Shown: piece after piece, positions 42,829 to 50,869 of the stretch | Layout of the letters: each line of letters starts with the position of its first letter | Position numbering within the stretch: the stretch's first letter is position 1 | From: Mesorhizobium loti | Lineage (GTDB): Bacteria; Pseudomonadota; Alphaproteobacteria; Rhizobiales; Rhizobiaceae | Direction of reading: 5' to 3' | Assembly (NCBI GenBank): GCA_014189435.1 | Contig: CP050293.1 | Coordinates: 4,345,001-4,409,000 of the forward strand | Length of the DNA stretch: 64,000 nucleotides | Made by a program: the position numbers and the translations under genes | The notes under the pieces: model-generated | Told to the model about the DNA's origin: nothing | The model's input: only the letters and a program-made list of their open reading frames with translations | Database searches by the model: none

Positions 42829-42846
42829 TGTTTATTTTTAAACATA
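42829..42846. promoter_or_regulatory. Palindrome upstream of the second ribose-type ABC operon
   Basis: TGTTTATTTTTAAACA (42829-42844) has perfect 6-bp arms around TTTT. The overlapping TTTTTAAACATA (42835-42846) matches the motifs upstream of frcB and in the tkt/ROK promoter, so it may be another ROK-regulator site. It lies about 110 bases upstream of the frameshifted binding-protein gene. No gene is seen in the 263 bases around it. Confidence 0.55.
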
Positions 42847-42981
42847 ACATGACACCGGCGGGCCGAGGCATGGCCGGCCACGGGCGCCCGTCCAACAGAA
42901 GGAGAGGCAGACCTGCCCTGGTTTCCCGATTGGACCGGTGGTGCGGTAAAGCAGGACGACTTCCGACTGGGAGTAGGAGCT

Positions 42982-44178
42982 TTAGCGCATGTGTTGGATG
43001 CACTTGGACGCAATCATCCGACCAATGGGAATGGCCGAAGTCGCCGCCGGTGACGGAGCGTTTCCAACGTGCAGGCTGCGCGGCGTCTGTGCGAACAGGA
43101 AATCGTGCACGGCCTCGCCAGATGCCGTAACCGCTTGCGCACGGATGCCGGCCGGGTAAGGCGTCAGGTCCGCGAGTTCAAGCGTCGGACAGTATTTCCT
43201 GCACTCTTCCAGATAACCACGCTTCGAAAGCGAATTGGCAAGCTCGTGCGCCGCATGGCGCCGATGCCGCATCACAAGCTTCCAGAATCCCGGAAAACCG
43301 ATCATGTCGGCCGCGTCGCGGGCATTGATGGAAAATTTCGGATAGCCCTCCCGGGACAGGCCGAGCACCGCATTGGGACCGAGCGTCACCGATCCGTCGA
43401 TCATGCGCGTGAGATGGATTCCGAGGAACGGCAGGTCGGGGTCCGGCACCGGATAGATGAGATGGCTGACAATCCGGTTGAGCCTTGGCGGCAGGCGGAA
43501 ATATTCGCCCCGGAACGGCACGATCCTGTAGGAAATATCCGCGCCTGCCATGCGCGCCAGCCGGTCGGACTGGAGCCCAGCGCAGCAGACGAGTTGTCGC
43601 GCCTGCCAGCTCCCGCCTCTGGAGCCGATCTCGACGACCGAGCCGGTCTCCTTGATCCGGGTGACCGTTTCGCCGAAATGGATGGTCGCGCCGGCGGCCT
43701 GCAGGAGCGACAGCATTTTCCGGCAGATTTCCCGGTAGTCGACGATCGCCGTCTCCGGGCTGAGCAAGGCACCAACGCCGGCAATTTGCGGCTCCAGTTC
43801 CCTCAGCTCGGATTCTCCCACCCGCCGCAAATTGAGTCCGTTCGACGTCGCCCGTTCATGCAGCGCGTCGGCGCGGGTCATTTCAAGCGCGTTGGTCGCG
43901 ACGATCAGCTTGCCGCAGGTGTCGTAGCGTATCGCATGCTCGTCGCAGAACTCCTTGGTCGCGCGTGCCCCCTCGATGCAAAGCCGCGCCTTGAGACTGC
44001 CCGGCACATAGTAGATTCCGGCGTGGATGACACCGCTATTATGCCCCGTCTGATGCTTGCCGACTGTATCCTCCTTCTCGAGCAGAAGCAGGCTGGCCTG
44101 GGGGCGAAGCGCCAGCAATTCCCTGGCCGTGGCAAGTCCGACGATACCGCCACCGATCACGCAGAAGTCGTAGATCAA
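42982..44178 (-). CDS. lhgO: L-2-hydroxyglutarate oxidase-like FAD enzyme
   Basis: A 398-residue DAO-family flavoprotein. The FAD motif is CVIGGGIVGLATARELL; HNSGVIHAGIYYVPGSLKA and PFRGEYFRLPP are close to LhgO (L-2-hydroxyglutarate oxidase/dehydrogenase). TTG 44178 is the start, with AGGAGG 5 nt upstream. It ends a minus-strand operon of NanE-NanK fusion, binding protein and two permeases. In that setting the true substrate could be another 2-hydroxy acid; the symbol rests on sequence likeness only. Confidence 0.82.
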   Translation of the reverse strand: MIYDFCVIGGGIVGLATARELLALRPQASLLLLEKEDTVGKHQTGHNSGVIHAGIYYVPGSLKARLCIEGARATKEFCDEHAIRYDTCGKLIVATNALEMTRADALHERATSNGLNLRRVGESELRELEPQIAGVGALLSPETAIVDYREICRKMLSLLQAAGATIHFGETVTRIKETGSVVEIGSRGGSWQARQLVCCAGLQSDRLARMAGADISYRIVPFRGEYFRLPPRLNRIVSHLIYPVPDPDLPFLGIHLTRMIDGSVTLGPNAVLGLSREGYPKFSINARDAADMIGFPGFWKLVMRHRRHAAHELANSLSKRGYLEECRKYCPTLELADLTPYPAGIRAQAVTASGEAVHDFLFAQTPRSLHVGNAPSPAATSAIPIGRMIASKCIQHMR

Positions 44179-44315
44179 TCAAGCCTCCTGACCGATTCAG
44201 CTTCCCGCGGGCTGCGGTCCGAAGAGATTGGTGACGATCAGCAGCCCTTCCGCCAGCCGCACGACGGTCGCATTGCATACTCCACGGAACCTCTCCATCA
44301 CAATCTGTCGCCGAG

Positions 44316-45137
44316 TTAACCTTTGATCGCCCCAGCGGTCATGGATCCCGATATCTGCCGATACATCACAAGACCCAGCAATGCCGGCGGCAAGGCGCCC
44401 AGTATCATGACCGCGGAAGCGGTTCCCCATTTTACGCCACCGCCACTCGCGGCGAAAAAGAAGGACGCGCCGACCGTCATCGGGACGGCACGACTGGTTG
44501 TCAGCATGAGGCCGAAGAGGAATTCGTTCCAGGCGGTGATGAAGCCGAAGATGAAGGTTGTGACTAGCGCCGGGCGGATGACCGGCCGGACGATCATCAT
44601 CATCACCTGCAAGGAGCTTGCGCCATCGACTTTCGCGGCCTCGTCGAGTTCGACCGGCACATCGGAAATCGCGTTCACCAGGATGACGAGCGCAAGCGGC
44701 GCGTTGACGATCGTCAGGATGAGCCCGAGCCCGATCCGTGTATCGAGCAGGCCCAGCCACTGGTACATCATGTAAAGCGGGATCGCGAAGATGATCAGCG
44801 GCACGGCGCGAAGGTTGATGACGATCGGCAGGACCAAGCGCTTTCCCGCCTCGCTGCGCGCGATCGCATAGGCAGCCGGGAACGCGAGCACGATCGCAAG
44901 GCCGGTTCCGATCAGCGCCGCCACGGTGCTGTTCAGCAGATAGGCATAGATGTTGAAGCGGCTGGTCTGCGTCAGGACCTCCAGATAGTTGTCGAGCGTC
45001 GGCTGGCTGATCCACAAACCGGGGTTCGTCGAAAGCTCGCGCTGGCTTTTGAGCGATGTGATCAGCGTCACGACAATGGGGAAATTCATCGCCAGCACGG
45101 CGATGGCAAGAACGACCCAGCGCAGAGCCCTGACCAT
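44316..45137 (-). CDS. Sugar ABC transporter permease (CUT1, MalG type)
   Basis: A 273-residue permease with about six membrane segments (LRWVVLAIAVLAMNFPIVVT first) and EAA motif VELDEAAKVDGASSLQVMM; it ends GSMTAGAIKG. ATG 45137 is chosen with GGAAGGG upstream; a TTG at 45143 overlapping the previous stop is possible. No ATPase gene lies in this operon, so it must use one from elsewhere, such as the MsmK-type ATPase at 29622. Confidence 0.9.
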   Translation of the reverse strand: MVRALRWVVLAIAVLAMNFPIVVTLITSLKSQRELSTNPGLWISQPTLDNYLEVLTQTSRFNIYAYLLNSTVAALIGTGLAIVLAFPAAYAIARSEAGKRLVLPIVINLRAVPLIIFAIPLYMMYQWLGLLDTRIGLGLILTIVNAPLALVILVNAISDVPVELDEAAKVDGASSLQVMMMIVRPVIRPALVTTFIFGFITAWNEFLFGLMLTTSRAVPMTVGASFFFAASGGGVKWGTASAVMILGALPPALLGLVMYRQISGSMTAGAIKG

Positions 45138-45139
45138 CG

Positions 45140-46006
45140 TCAACCCTTCCTGCGGCCGGCAAGCCGGTTAAGGCCGTGGAGAATGATGAACGAAGCTAGA
45201 AACAGGACAACCGAGGCGGCGACCGCCTTGCCGATGGCGCCTTCCTTGAAGAAGGCCTGGTAGATGTAGATCGACAAGGAGGTCGTCGAGCCGCCAGCGC
45301 CACTGCCGGTCAGCGCATAGACATTATCGAACACCCGGAAACCGTCGATGAAACGGATGAAAAACGCGATGACCAGCGTCGGCTTCATCAACGGCAGGTC
45401 GATCCACCGGACGATCTCAAGCGGTGATGCGCCGTCGAGCGAGGAGGCTTCGCGCACGTCGAGCGGTATGGCCGAATAGGCCATGTAGAAGAGCAGGAAG
45501 GCGAAAGGCGTCCATTGCAGCGTTTCCACGACGACAAGAGTGCGGAAGGCATTGTTGATGTCGAGGAAGGCCGGGCTGTCGCCGAACCATTCGAAGAGAT
45601 AGTAGGGGACGGGACCTGCGAATTCATGCAGCACCAGCCGGTACATGAGACCGACCATGGCCGGAGCGACCATCAGCGGCAGCATCAACGGCGCCATCAG
45701 GACTGGACGCTTGCTCAGAAGCGGCGCCAGGAAGATGGCAAGGAAAAGACCGATCAGACATTCGGCCAACGCGGTCAAAAGACCGAAGCGCAGAGAGAAC
45801 CAGGCCGAGCTCCAGAATTCCCGGTCGTTCAACACCGCGACGTAGTTGCCAAAACCGCTCAACACCGGACTGCGCAGCGTCTCGAATGTAACGGTCGAAA
45901 CGGAATAGATCAGATTGACGATCGCCGGAAAGCCGAGGAACAGAAGCAGGAAGCCGACCAGCGGCGTCAGATACATCCTGCCTTCGGCACGTGTCACAAG
46001 GGCCAT
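45140..46006 (-). CDS. Sugar ABC transporter permease (CUT1, MalF type)
   Basis: A 288-residue permease with six membrane segments; MYLTPLVGFLLLFLGFPAIV is the first, and the EAA region is VREASSLDGASPLEIVRWIDL. ATG 46006 has only a weak ribosome site. It follows a strong hairpin after the binding-protein gene and is almost contiguous with the second permease gene. Confidence 0.9.
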   Translation of the reverse strand: MALVTRAEGRMYLTPLVGFLLLFLGFPAIVNLIYSVSTVTFETLRSPVLSGFGNYVAVLNDREFWSSAWFSLRFGLLTALAECLIGLFLAIFLAPLLSKRPVLMAPLMLPLMVAPAMVGLMYRLVLHEFAGPVPYYLFEWFGDSPAFLDINNAFRTLVVVETLQWTPFAFLLFYMAYSAIPLDVREASSLDGASPLEIVRWIDLPLMKPTLVIAFFIRFIDGFRVFDNVYALTGSGAGGSTTSLSIYIYQAFFKEGAIGKAVAASVVLFLASFIILHGLNRLAGRRKG

Positions 46007-46024
46007 ATCGATCCGCCAAACGCG

Positions 46025-46054
46025 CCGGACGCCGGGCCTCGACCCGGCGTCCGG
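46025..46054 (-). promoter_or_regulatory. Strong hairpin between binding protein and permease genes
   Basis: Perfect 12-bp stem CCGGACGCCGGG / CCCGGCGTCCGG with a 6-base loop, 8 bases after the binding-protein stop on the minus strand. No T run. Probably stabilises the binding-protein mRNA or attenuates permease expression, as proposed for the hairpins at 27795 and 54064. Confidence 0.7.
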
Positions 46055-46061
46055 CCAATGA

Positions 46062-47387
46062 TCATTTCTTGAGGAGGTCCTGCATGCCCGCCTTGGTGTG
46101 GGCGAGTGCATCCTCGAGGCTCTGCTGGCCGGACCAGTAGCCGGTGAACTCCTTTGCCTGCAGCTCATAGACCGGGAGCGCACTCGCGGACGTCGCCCCG
46201 GTCATGACATAGCCGTACTTGCTGGCGAATTCGCCGAGCTTGACGAGGTCGGGACGTTCCTTCGCAACCTTGGCGACGACATCGGGAGACAATGCCGGCG
46301 AACCGCCGCTGCGCGCATAGAGCAAGGCCGCATCCTCGGTGGCGAGCCACTTCAGGAACTTGACGGCGCCTTCCTTGTTCTTGGCGTTCTTGTTGAGGCC
46401 CAAACCAAGGCCGTGGATATGATCGGCGCGTCCGTCGGGACCTGCCGGCGGCGCGACGATCCCGGTCACCTCGGCGACGGCCGGGGATTTTTCGGTGCTG
46501 GTCAGATCCGCCGCCGCGGCGTTCCACTGCAGCGCTGTCGCGGCCTGGCCGGATGCGAAGGCCGCGTTGGTTTCCGCGTATTCGTAGCTCAGCGAATCCT
46601 TGGGCGACGAACCGGCATCATAGAGCTTCTTGTAGAGCTCGAGGCCGGTCCGGTAGGCATCGGAATCCACCGTGACATTGCCGTCCTTGTCCATCCAGTC
46701 GCCGCTGTAGGAGCGCGGCAGCGACTGGAAGACCATCATGTTGAACAGCAGGTTCTTCATCTGCAGGACCGTGCCGTAACGCACCGGGCTGTCGGGGTTC
46801 ACCTGCTTGGTAAAATAGAGGGCGGTGGCTGCCCAGTCGTCCCAGGTCCAGCTGTCCGGGTCTTTCGGCTGCAGCGGCTTGCCGAGATATTTCTGGGCGA
46901 TTTCACCATAGGTCTTCTTGGCGGCGTCATCCTTCATCAGAGCGTCGATGAGATCCTTGCGGTAGTACATGAAGTGCAGCGAAAGGTCGGTCGGCACGCC
47001 GTATTGCTTGCCGTCGAACTGCATCGTCTTGAGAACGGATTCGCCGAAAACCTTGGCCGCGTCCGCGCCAAGATCGACCGGCTCCATATAGGGCGCGTAG
47101 CGACCGAGCGAGTAGGTGGCGACGAGGTTCACGTCGAAGGCACTGGATCCGGCCGCCATGTCGGCCTGCAGCTTGTCGTAAAAGCCTTCGCGGTTGAAGA
47201 ACAGCAGCTCCACCTTGTCGGCATCGCCTGCCTGCTTGTTGTAGGTTTCCACGGTTGCCCGCAGTGCGGTTTCCTCGGAGCCGCCGGGCCAGCCGAGCAC
47301 GGTCACGGTTGCGTTGGCAAAGGTCGGCAAAGCCGTCCCCGTAAGGAGGGTGGCTATAACCGCGAAAGACGTCCTGTTCAGTCTCAT
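46062..47387 (-). CDS. Sugar ABC transporter substrate-binding protein (CUT1 type)
   Basis: A 441-residue family 1 solute-binding protein with a signal peptide (FAVIATLLTGTALPTFANA). Ligand-site regions include TVLGWPGGSEETALRATVET, GVPTDLSLHFMYYRKDLIDA and the C-terminal YARSGGSPALSP. ATG 47387 follows AAGGGAACG. It lies between the NanE-NanK fusion gene and two permease genes. Context suggests an amino sugar or derivative as ligand, though nothing in the sequence fixes this. Confidence 0.92.
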   Translation of the reverse strand: MRLNRTSFAVIATLLTGTALPTFANATVTVLGWPGGSEETALRATVETYNKQAGDADKVELLFFNREGFYDKLQADMAAGSSAFDVNLVATYSLGRYAPYMEPVDLGADAAKVFGESVLKTMQFDGKQYGVPTDLSLHFMYYRKDLIDALMKDDAAKKTYGEIAQKYLGKPLQPKDPDSWTWDDWAATALYFTKQVNPDSPVRYGTVLQMKNLLFNMMVFQSLPRSYSGDWMDKDGNVTVDSDAYRTGLELYKKLYDAGSSPKDSLSYEYAETNAAFASGQAATALQWNAAAADLTSTEKSPAVAEVTGIVAPPAGPDGRADHIHGLGLGLNKNAKNKEGAVKFLKWLATEDAALLYARSGGSPALSPDVVAKVAKERPDLVKLGEFASKYGYVMTGATSASALPVYELQAKEFTGYWSGQQSLEDALAHTKAGMQDLLKK

Positions 47388-47440
47388 GATCGTTCCCTTC
47401 TTTTTTGATGATTTTTGCATGGCATGACTGCGTGGCGCCG

Positions 47441-49003
47441 TTACCTTGCCCATTCGGCAAGGTCGGCAACGCCGATGACGCCGGCGTGGCCTGCAAGCTT
47501 CGCCGCCACAAGATCGGAGGAAAGGCGCGGCGGAACCTCGCCCAGATGCGCGCGCACCCGGTCGAGATAGCCCTCGGCAAGACCGATACTGCCGCCGATG
47601 ACGATCGATTTCGGATCGAACATCATCTGAATGTCCCGGCACAGCGTCGCGACCCGCGAGGCGCTCCGCGAGACGATGGCGTCGGCCCAGGCCTCGCCCT
47701 TCAGCGCACGCCCGAACACATCGGCGGCATCGGCCTTGAAGCCGGCCTTGAGCGCCTGCGAAGCGATCCAGCGGCCGGAGGTGCTGTCTTCGAGCGGGGC
47801 CCGGTCTTCCGACAAACCACGGATCAGACCGAAGTGACCGGCAAGACCGGACAGCAATCGGCCATTGCAAACGATGCCGCCGCCAATTCCGGTCGAGATG
47901 GTCAGAAAGACGATGTCGCGCCCCTGCCCGGCGCCGAATTTGTATTCGCCCCAGGCGGCCGCCTGGGCATCGTTGAACGCACAGACCGGCTTGCCGAAAA
48001 CAGCGGATGCCCTTTCGACCAGCGGGTAGCCATCGGGAATGCCAAGGGTTGCCGGATTCAATGCCGACCAGCGTCCATCCTCTACCAGTCCGGTCACGGC
48101 GATGCCGATGCGACGGAAGCGGCCGGACCAGGCCGACGTGCTTTGCGCCAGGGATGCCAGCCAGGCGTCGGGTCCAGCCTCTCGCGCGGTCGGCACGATC
48201 ATGTCCTCGATCACCGTGCCGCCGCTGACCAGCGCGGCCATGGTCTTGGTTCCCCCGATGTCGATGCCCAGCACGGTTGGGCCCAGGACGGTTAGGCCCA
48301 AGACGGTTGAGCCAAGCACGGTTTGCGTGCCTCTCGCCGCATAGGCATCGGAAATCGCCTGGTGGAACCATGAGGTGACATGCTCGGTACGGGTAATCGC
48401 CGAGCCGACAACCACGGCACAGGCGCCGGCGCGCGCGGCGGCAGCCGCCTGCTCCGGCGACCGGATACGGCCTTCGGCGATGACGTAGGGGGTCAAGGTT
48501 CGCATTTGAGCGATGAGGGCGATATCCGGATCCTCCGGCTCTGGCCCGCCGACATAGCCGGAAAGCGTCGTGCCGACGAAATCGACACCCGCGGCAAGGG
48601 CCCGGCGCGCATCGTCAAGGCAAGAGCAATCGGCCATGGTCAGCTTGTTCCTGGCCTTGACGGCTTTAACAAGCGCTTCGACCGGAACGGGACGGACGCG
48701 GTCCGTCGCATCGAAAGCGATGATATCGGCGCCCGCCTCGGCCAAGGCCTCGACATCGGCCAGATAGGGTGTGATGCGCACGGGGCTGTCGGTGAGATCG
48801 CGTTTGACGATACCGATGATCGGCGCGCGTACGGCCAGGCGGGCGGCCGCCACATAGGGTACGGATTCGATGCGCAACGCCTTGGCTCCGGCTTCAAGAG
48901 CGGCCTTGGCAAAGCCTGTCACGAATTGCGCACTGTCCATCGGGCCGCCGGGAACCGGCTGGCAGGACACGATGAGACTGTTGGCGATATCTTCTCGCTG
49001 CAC
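47441..49003 (-). CDS. Fused N-acylmannosamine-6-phosphate epimerase/N-acylmannosamine kinase (NanE-NanK)
   Basis: A protein of about 520 residues joining two enzymes. The first 225 residues are a NanE-type TIM barrel (VSCQPVPGGPMDS, IIGIVKRDL, ADIIAFDAT, IAEGRIRSPEQAAAA). From about 240 a ROK kinase begins: LGIDIGGTKTMAALV is the ATP loop, then AFNDAQAAAWGEY, TISTGIGGGIV and GGSIGLAEGYLDRV. The order is reversed from the pathway (kinase then epimerase), giving GlcNAc-6-P from ManNAc. The kinase half lacks the usual CxCGxxGC zinc motif; in its place is HFGLIRGLSED. Start is GTG 49003 or 49012; neither is well spaced from GGGGAG. The joint contains a tandem repeat. Promoter carries the GntR motif. 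Confidence 0.85.
   Translation of the reverse strand: MQREDIANSLIVSCQPVPGGPMDSAQFVTGFAKAALEAGAKALRIESVPYVAAARLAVRAPIIGIVKRDLTDSPVRITPYLADVEALAEAGADIIAFDATDRVRPVPVEALVKAVKARNKLTMADCSCLDDARRALAAGVDFVGTTLSGYVGGPEPEDPDIALIAQMRTLTPYVIAEGRIRSPEQAAAAARAGACAVVVGSAITRTEHVTSWFHQAISDAYAARGTQTVLGSTVLGLTVLGPTVLGIDIGGTKTMAALVSGGTVIEDMIVPTAREAGPDAWLASLAQSTSAWSGRFRRIGIAVTGLVEDGRWSALNPATLGIPDGYPLVERASAVFGKPVCAFNDAQAAAWGEYKFGAGQGRDIVFLTISTGIGGGIVCNGRLLSGLAGHFGLIRGLSEDRAPLEDSTSGRWIASQALKAGFKADAADVFGRALKGEAWADAIVSRSASRVATLCRDIQMMFDPKSIVIGGSIGLAEGYLDRVRAHLGEVPPRLSSDLVAAKLAGHAGVIGVADLAEWAR
48266..48325. repeat. Four 15-bp tandem repeats at the NanE-NanK joint
   Basis: Four near-identical 15-base units (GCCCAGCACGGTTGG and variants on the plus strand) encode TVLGSTVLGLTVLGPTVLG on the minus strand, directly before the kinase IDIGGTK loop. 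Each unit adds exactly five residues, so copy-number change would keep the frame and only lengthen the linker. Confidence 0.85.
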
Positions 49004-49041
49004 GTCAGGCACTCCCCTGTCGCCATCACGATAAATGGAAA

Positions 49042-49077
49042 ATACCAGATTACAACCAGTTCATAACTGGTATTATC
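49042..49077. promoter_or_regulatory. Candidate GntR operator before the NanE-NanK operon
   Basis: ATACCAG (49042-49048), then ACCAGTT-CAT-AACTGGT (49055-49071, perfect inverted repeat) and CTGGTAT (49067-49073). The 12-mer ACTGGTATTATC at 49066-49077 recurs in the gntR promoter at 49880-49891. The site lies 39-74 bases upstream of the fusion gene start and overlaps the end of gntR. Confidence 0.7.
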
Positions 49078-49822
49078 TCTGCAGCTCGAAGACGAAATCG
49101 TAGACGTCGCCCTTGTAGCGTGTTTCGCAGTATTCCACGATCTGTCCGTCGGCGAGAAAGCAGCGGCGCTCGGTCATCAGCAGCGGTGCGCCCGCCTCGC
49201 ATTGAAGGTGTCTTGCATCCTCCAGCGACGCGCCGCGCGAGCGCATGCGCTGGATTGCCCTCTGAGGCAGGAAGCCGCGTGCATCAAGCGCTTCGTAAAG
49301 GGAATCCTGAACCATCTCGGGCGAAGGAAGGAAGCGAACCGGCACGGCCGAAACCTCGACGGCGATTGGCGCGCCATCGGCTGTCCGCACACGACGCATG
49401 CGAACCACATTGGTATTGCCCGCAATACCCAGGGCCATCATTTCGGCAGGGGATGGACGGCTTATCTGCTTGGAAAGCCATAGACATCCAGGCTTCAGGC
49501 CGCGCGCCAGAATATCCTCCGAAAAGCTCGTCAGCGTCGAAAGCGATTTTTCGACCCGCGACCCGATCTCGGTCTTGGAACCATGCCGGCGATTGAGCTG
49601 CCCTTCGGCTTCGAGCAACGCCAGGGCTTTTCTCACGGTGACACGCGAGATCGACAGGGCTTCCGCCAGAACCCGCTCGCCCGGAAGAACCGCGCCGGCT
49701 TTCAAAGCATTGGAACGGATCGCTGCCTCGATCGCCGATTTCAACCGTCTGTAAAGCGGCACATCGGACGCCGTCGCTTCCATTTCCCGACTGACAAGCC
49801 CGATCAGGTTGTCGGTTGCCAT
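49073..49822 (-). CDS. GntR-family (HutC subfamily) transcriptional regulator
   Basis: A 249-residue regulator with an N-terminal GntR winged helix (about 20-90; GAVLPGERVLAEALSISRVTVRKALALL) and a UTRA effector domain (VVRMRRVRTADGAPIAVEVS through YCETRYKGDVYDFVFELQ). HutC-type regulators such as NagR bind phosphorylated amino sugars, which suits control of the NanE-NanK operon lying directly downstream on the same strand. ATG 49822 has GGAGGAAG upstream. The same 12-base motif in its own promoter and before nanE-nanK suggests autoregulation. Confidence 0.9.
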   Translation of the reverse strand: MATDNLIGLVSREMEATASDVPLYRRLKSAIEAAIRSNALKAGAVLPGERVLAEALSISRVTVRKALALLEAEGQLNRRHGSKTEIGSRVEKSLSTLTSFSEDILARGLKPGCLWLSKQISRPSPAEMMALGIAGNTNVVRMRRVRTADGAPIAVEVSAVPVRFLPSPEMVQDSLYEALDARGFLPQRAIQRMRSRGASLEDARHLQCEAGAPLLMTERRCFLADGQIVEYCETRYKGDVYDFVFELQR

Positions 49823-49879
49823 TGCCCTTCCTCCCGCGCGATAAGCACCCAGGATCAAAATATTCCCGACTGGACCTAT

Positions 49880-49891
49880 ACTGGTATTATC
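49880..49891. promoter_or_regulatory. Second copy of the GntR motif, in the gntR promoter
   Basis: ACTGGTATTATC here repeats exactly the 12-mer at 49066-49077, about 58 bases upstream of the gntR start. This supports autoregulation by the GntR protein. Confidence 0.6.
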
Positions 49892-49952
49892 ATTCCGGTG
49901 CAAACGGCCCGCGGACGGTGCTTCGCGCGCACCCTCAGCGCACCACGATCCC

Positions 49953-50738
49953 TCAGCGAACCCGTGGTGACAGCTTCATGGAGATGCGATCGCAGGCAGC
50001 GCGCAGGACCTCCAGAGTATAGGCATGGCGGCTTTCACGCGTATGGCGATTGATATAGGCGACGATAATGGAGGCAACGGCGCTGCCGTCCGGTCCGATG
50101 ACCGGACAGCAGATATCGGTGATCCCGACGAAGTCACGGCTCTCGCGCATCCAGTAGCCGTCCGCGCGGATGATACGAAGCTGCTTTTCCAGCGCGTCAC
50201 GATCCAGCGGCACCGGGGAATTCGCCGCACTTTCATCGATCATCCGCGCCGCGACCTTTGGCGGCTGGAAGGCAAGAATCACATGGCCGGAGGTCGCGTC
50301 GGTGGCCAGGCGGCCGTATCCCAGGCGCAGCGTGAACGCCATGTCCTCACCGCCGGGGACGGCCGCGGTCACGACGGTCAAGCCATGATTGAAGACGACC
50401 AGGTGCGGCGACTGATTTGAGTCCCCGGCAATCCGCGTCAGCTCGGGCATGGCGGCGGACATGAGATCCTGGGCGCTCGGCGTGTGCAGCCCCAGCTTGA
50501 AAAGCTTGTCGGTCAACGAATAGGCGTCGGTCTCGGCGTTGCGCTCGATATATTGACGCTCCTGCAGCGCGATCAGCATCCGGAATATCTCATTTTTCGA
50601 ACGGCCGAGGCCTTCCGCGATCTCCTTCATCGTCAAGGGCGCCCTCGCCTCCGCCAGCAACTCCAGGACATCGAGGCCCTTGGTCAGCGCCGGGGCCGAA
50701 TAGGTCGGTTTGCCACTCTCTTTTGCGTCATCTGCCAT
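49953..50738 (-). CDS. IclR-family transcriptional regulator
   Basis: A 261-residue regulator with an N-terminal winged helix (about 15-80; APLTMKEIAEGLGRSKNEIFRML) and a C-terminal IclR effector domain (GYGRLATDATSGHVILAF, MRESRDFVGITDICCPVIGP, with CC in the effector region). ATG 50738 has GGGG upstream; an earlier in-frame start at 50765 would reach into the operator region. It is divergent from the deacylase/dehydratase/ABC operon, the normal layout for an IclR regulator of a catabolic pathway. The effector is probably the pathway substrate or an intermediate. Confidence 0.9.
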   Translation of the reverse strand: MADDAKESGKPTYSAPALTKGLDVLELLAEARAPLTMKEIAEGLGRSKNEIFRMLIALQERQYIERNAETDAYSLTDKLFKLGLHTPSAQDLMSAAMPELTRIAGDSNQSPHLVVFNHGLTVVTAAVPGGEDMAFTLRLGYGRLATDATSGHVILAFQPPKVAARMIDESAANSPVPLDRDALEKQLRIIRADGYWMRESRDFVGITDICCPVIGPDGSAVASIIVAYINRHTRESRHAYTLEVLRAACDRISMKLSPRVR

Positions 50739-50795
50739 TCGAAGAATCCCCGGTGGTCCACACACGATAGAGGCAAGAAATCGGAATTGCCATTG

Positions 50796-50829
50796 GTTTT
50801 ATATCCAAACTTGACACCATATATAAAAC
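50796..50829. promoter_or_regulatory. Candidate IclR operator in the divergent promoter
   Basis: GTTTTATAT (50796-50804) and ATATAAAAC (50821-50829) are a perfect 9-bp inverted repeat with a 16-base spacer. A TTGACA (50811-50816) inside the spacer may be the -35 of the rightward operon. The same GTTTTATAT occurs at 62947-62955 before the GMC oxidoreductase gene. Confidence 0.65.
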
Positions 50830-50869
50830 TGACATGATGCCCGAGATGATGAATTTCGAGGCCGAACCG

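Noticed and set aside
47388..48371. Upstream extension of the binding-protein frame into the NanE-NanK gene
   Set aside because: The signal peptide and ribosome site fix the start at 47387; the extension is an out-of-frame shadow.
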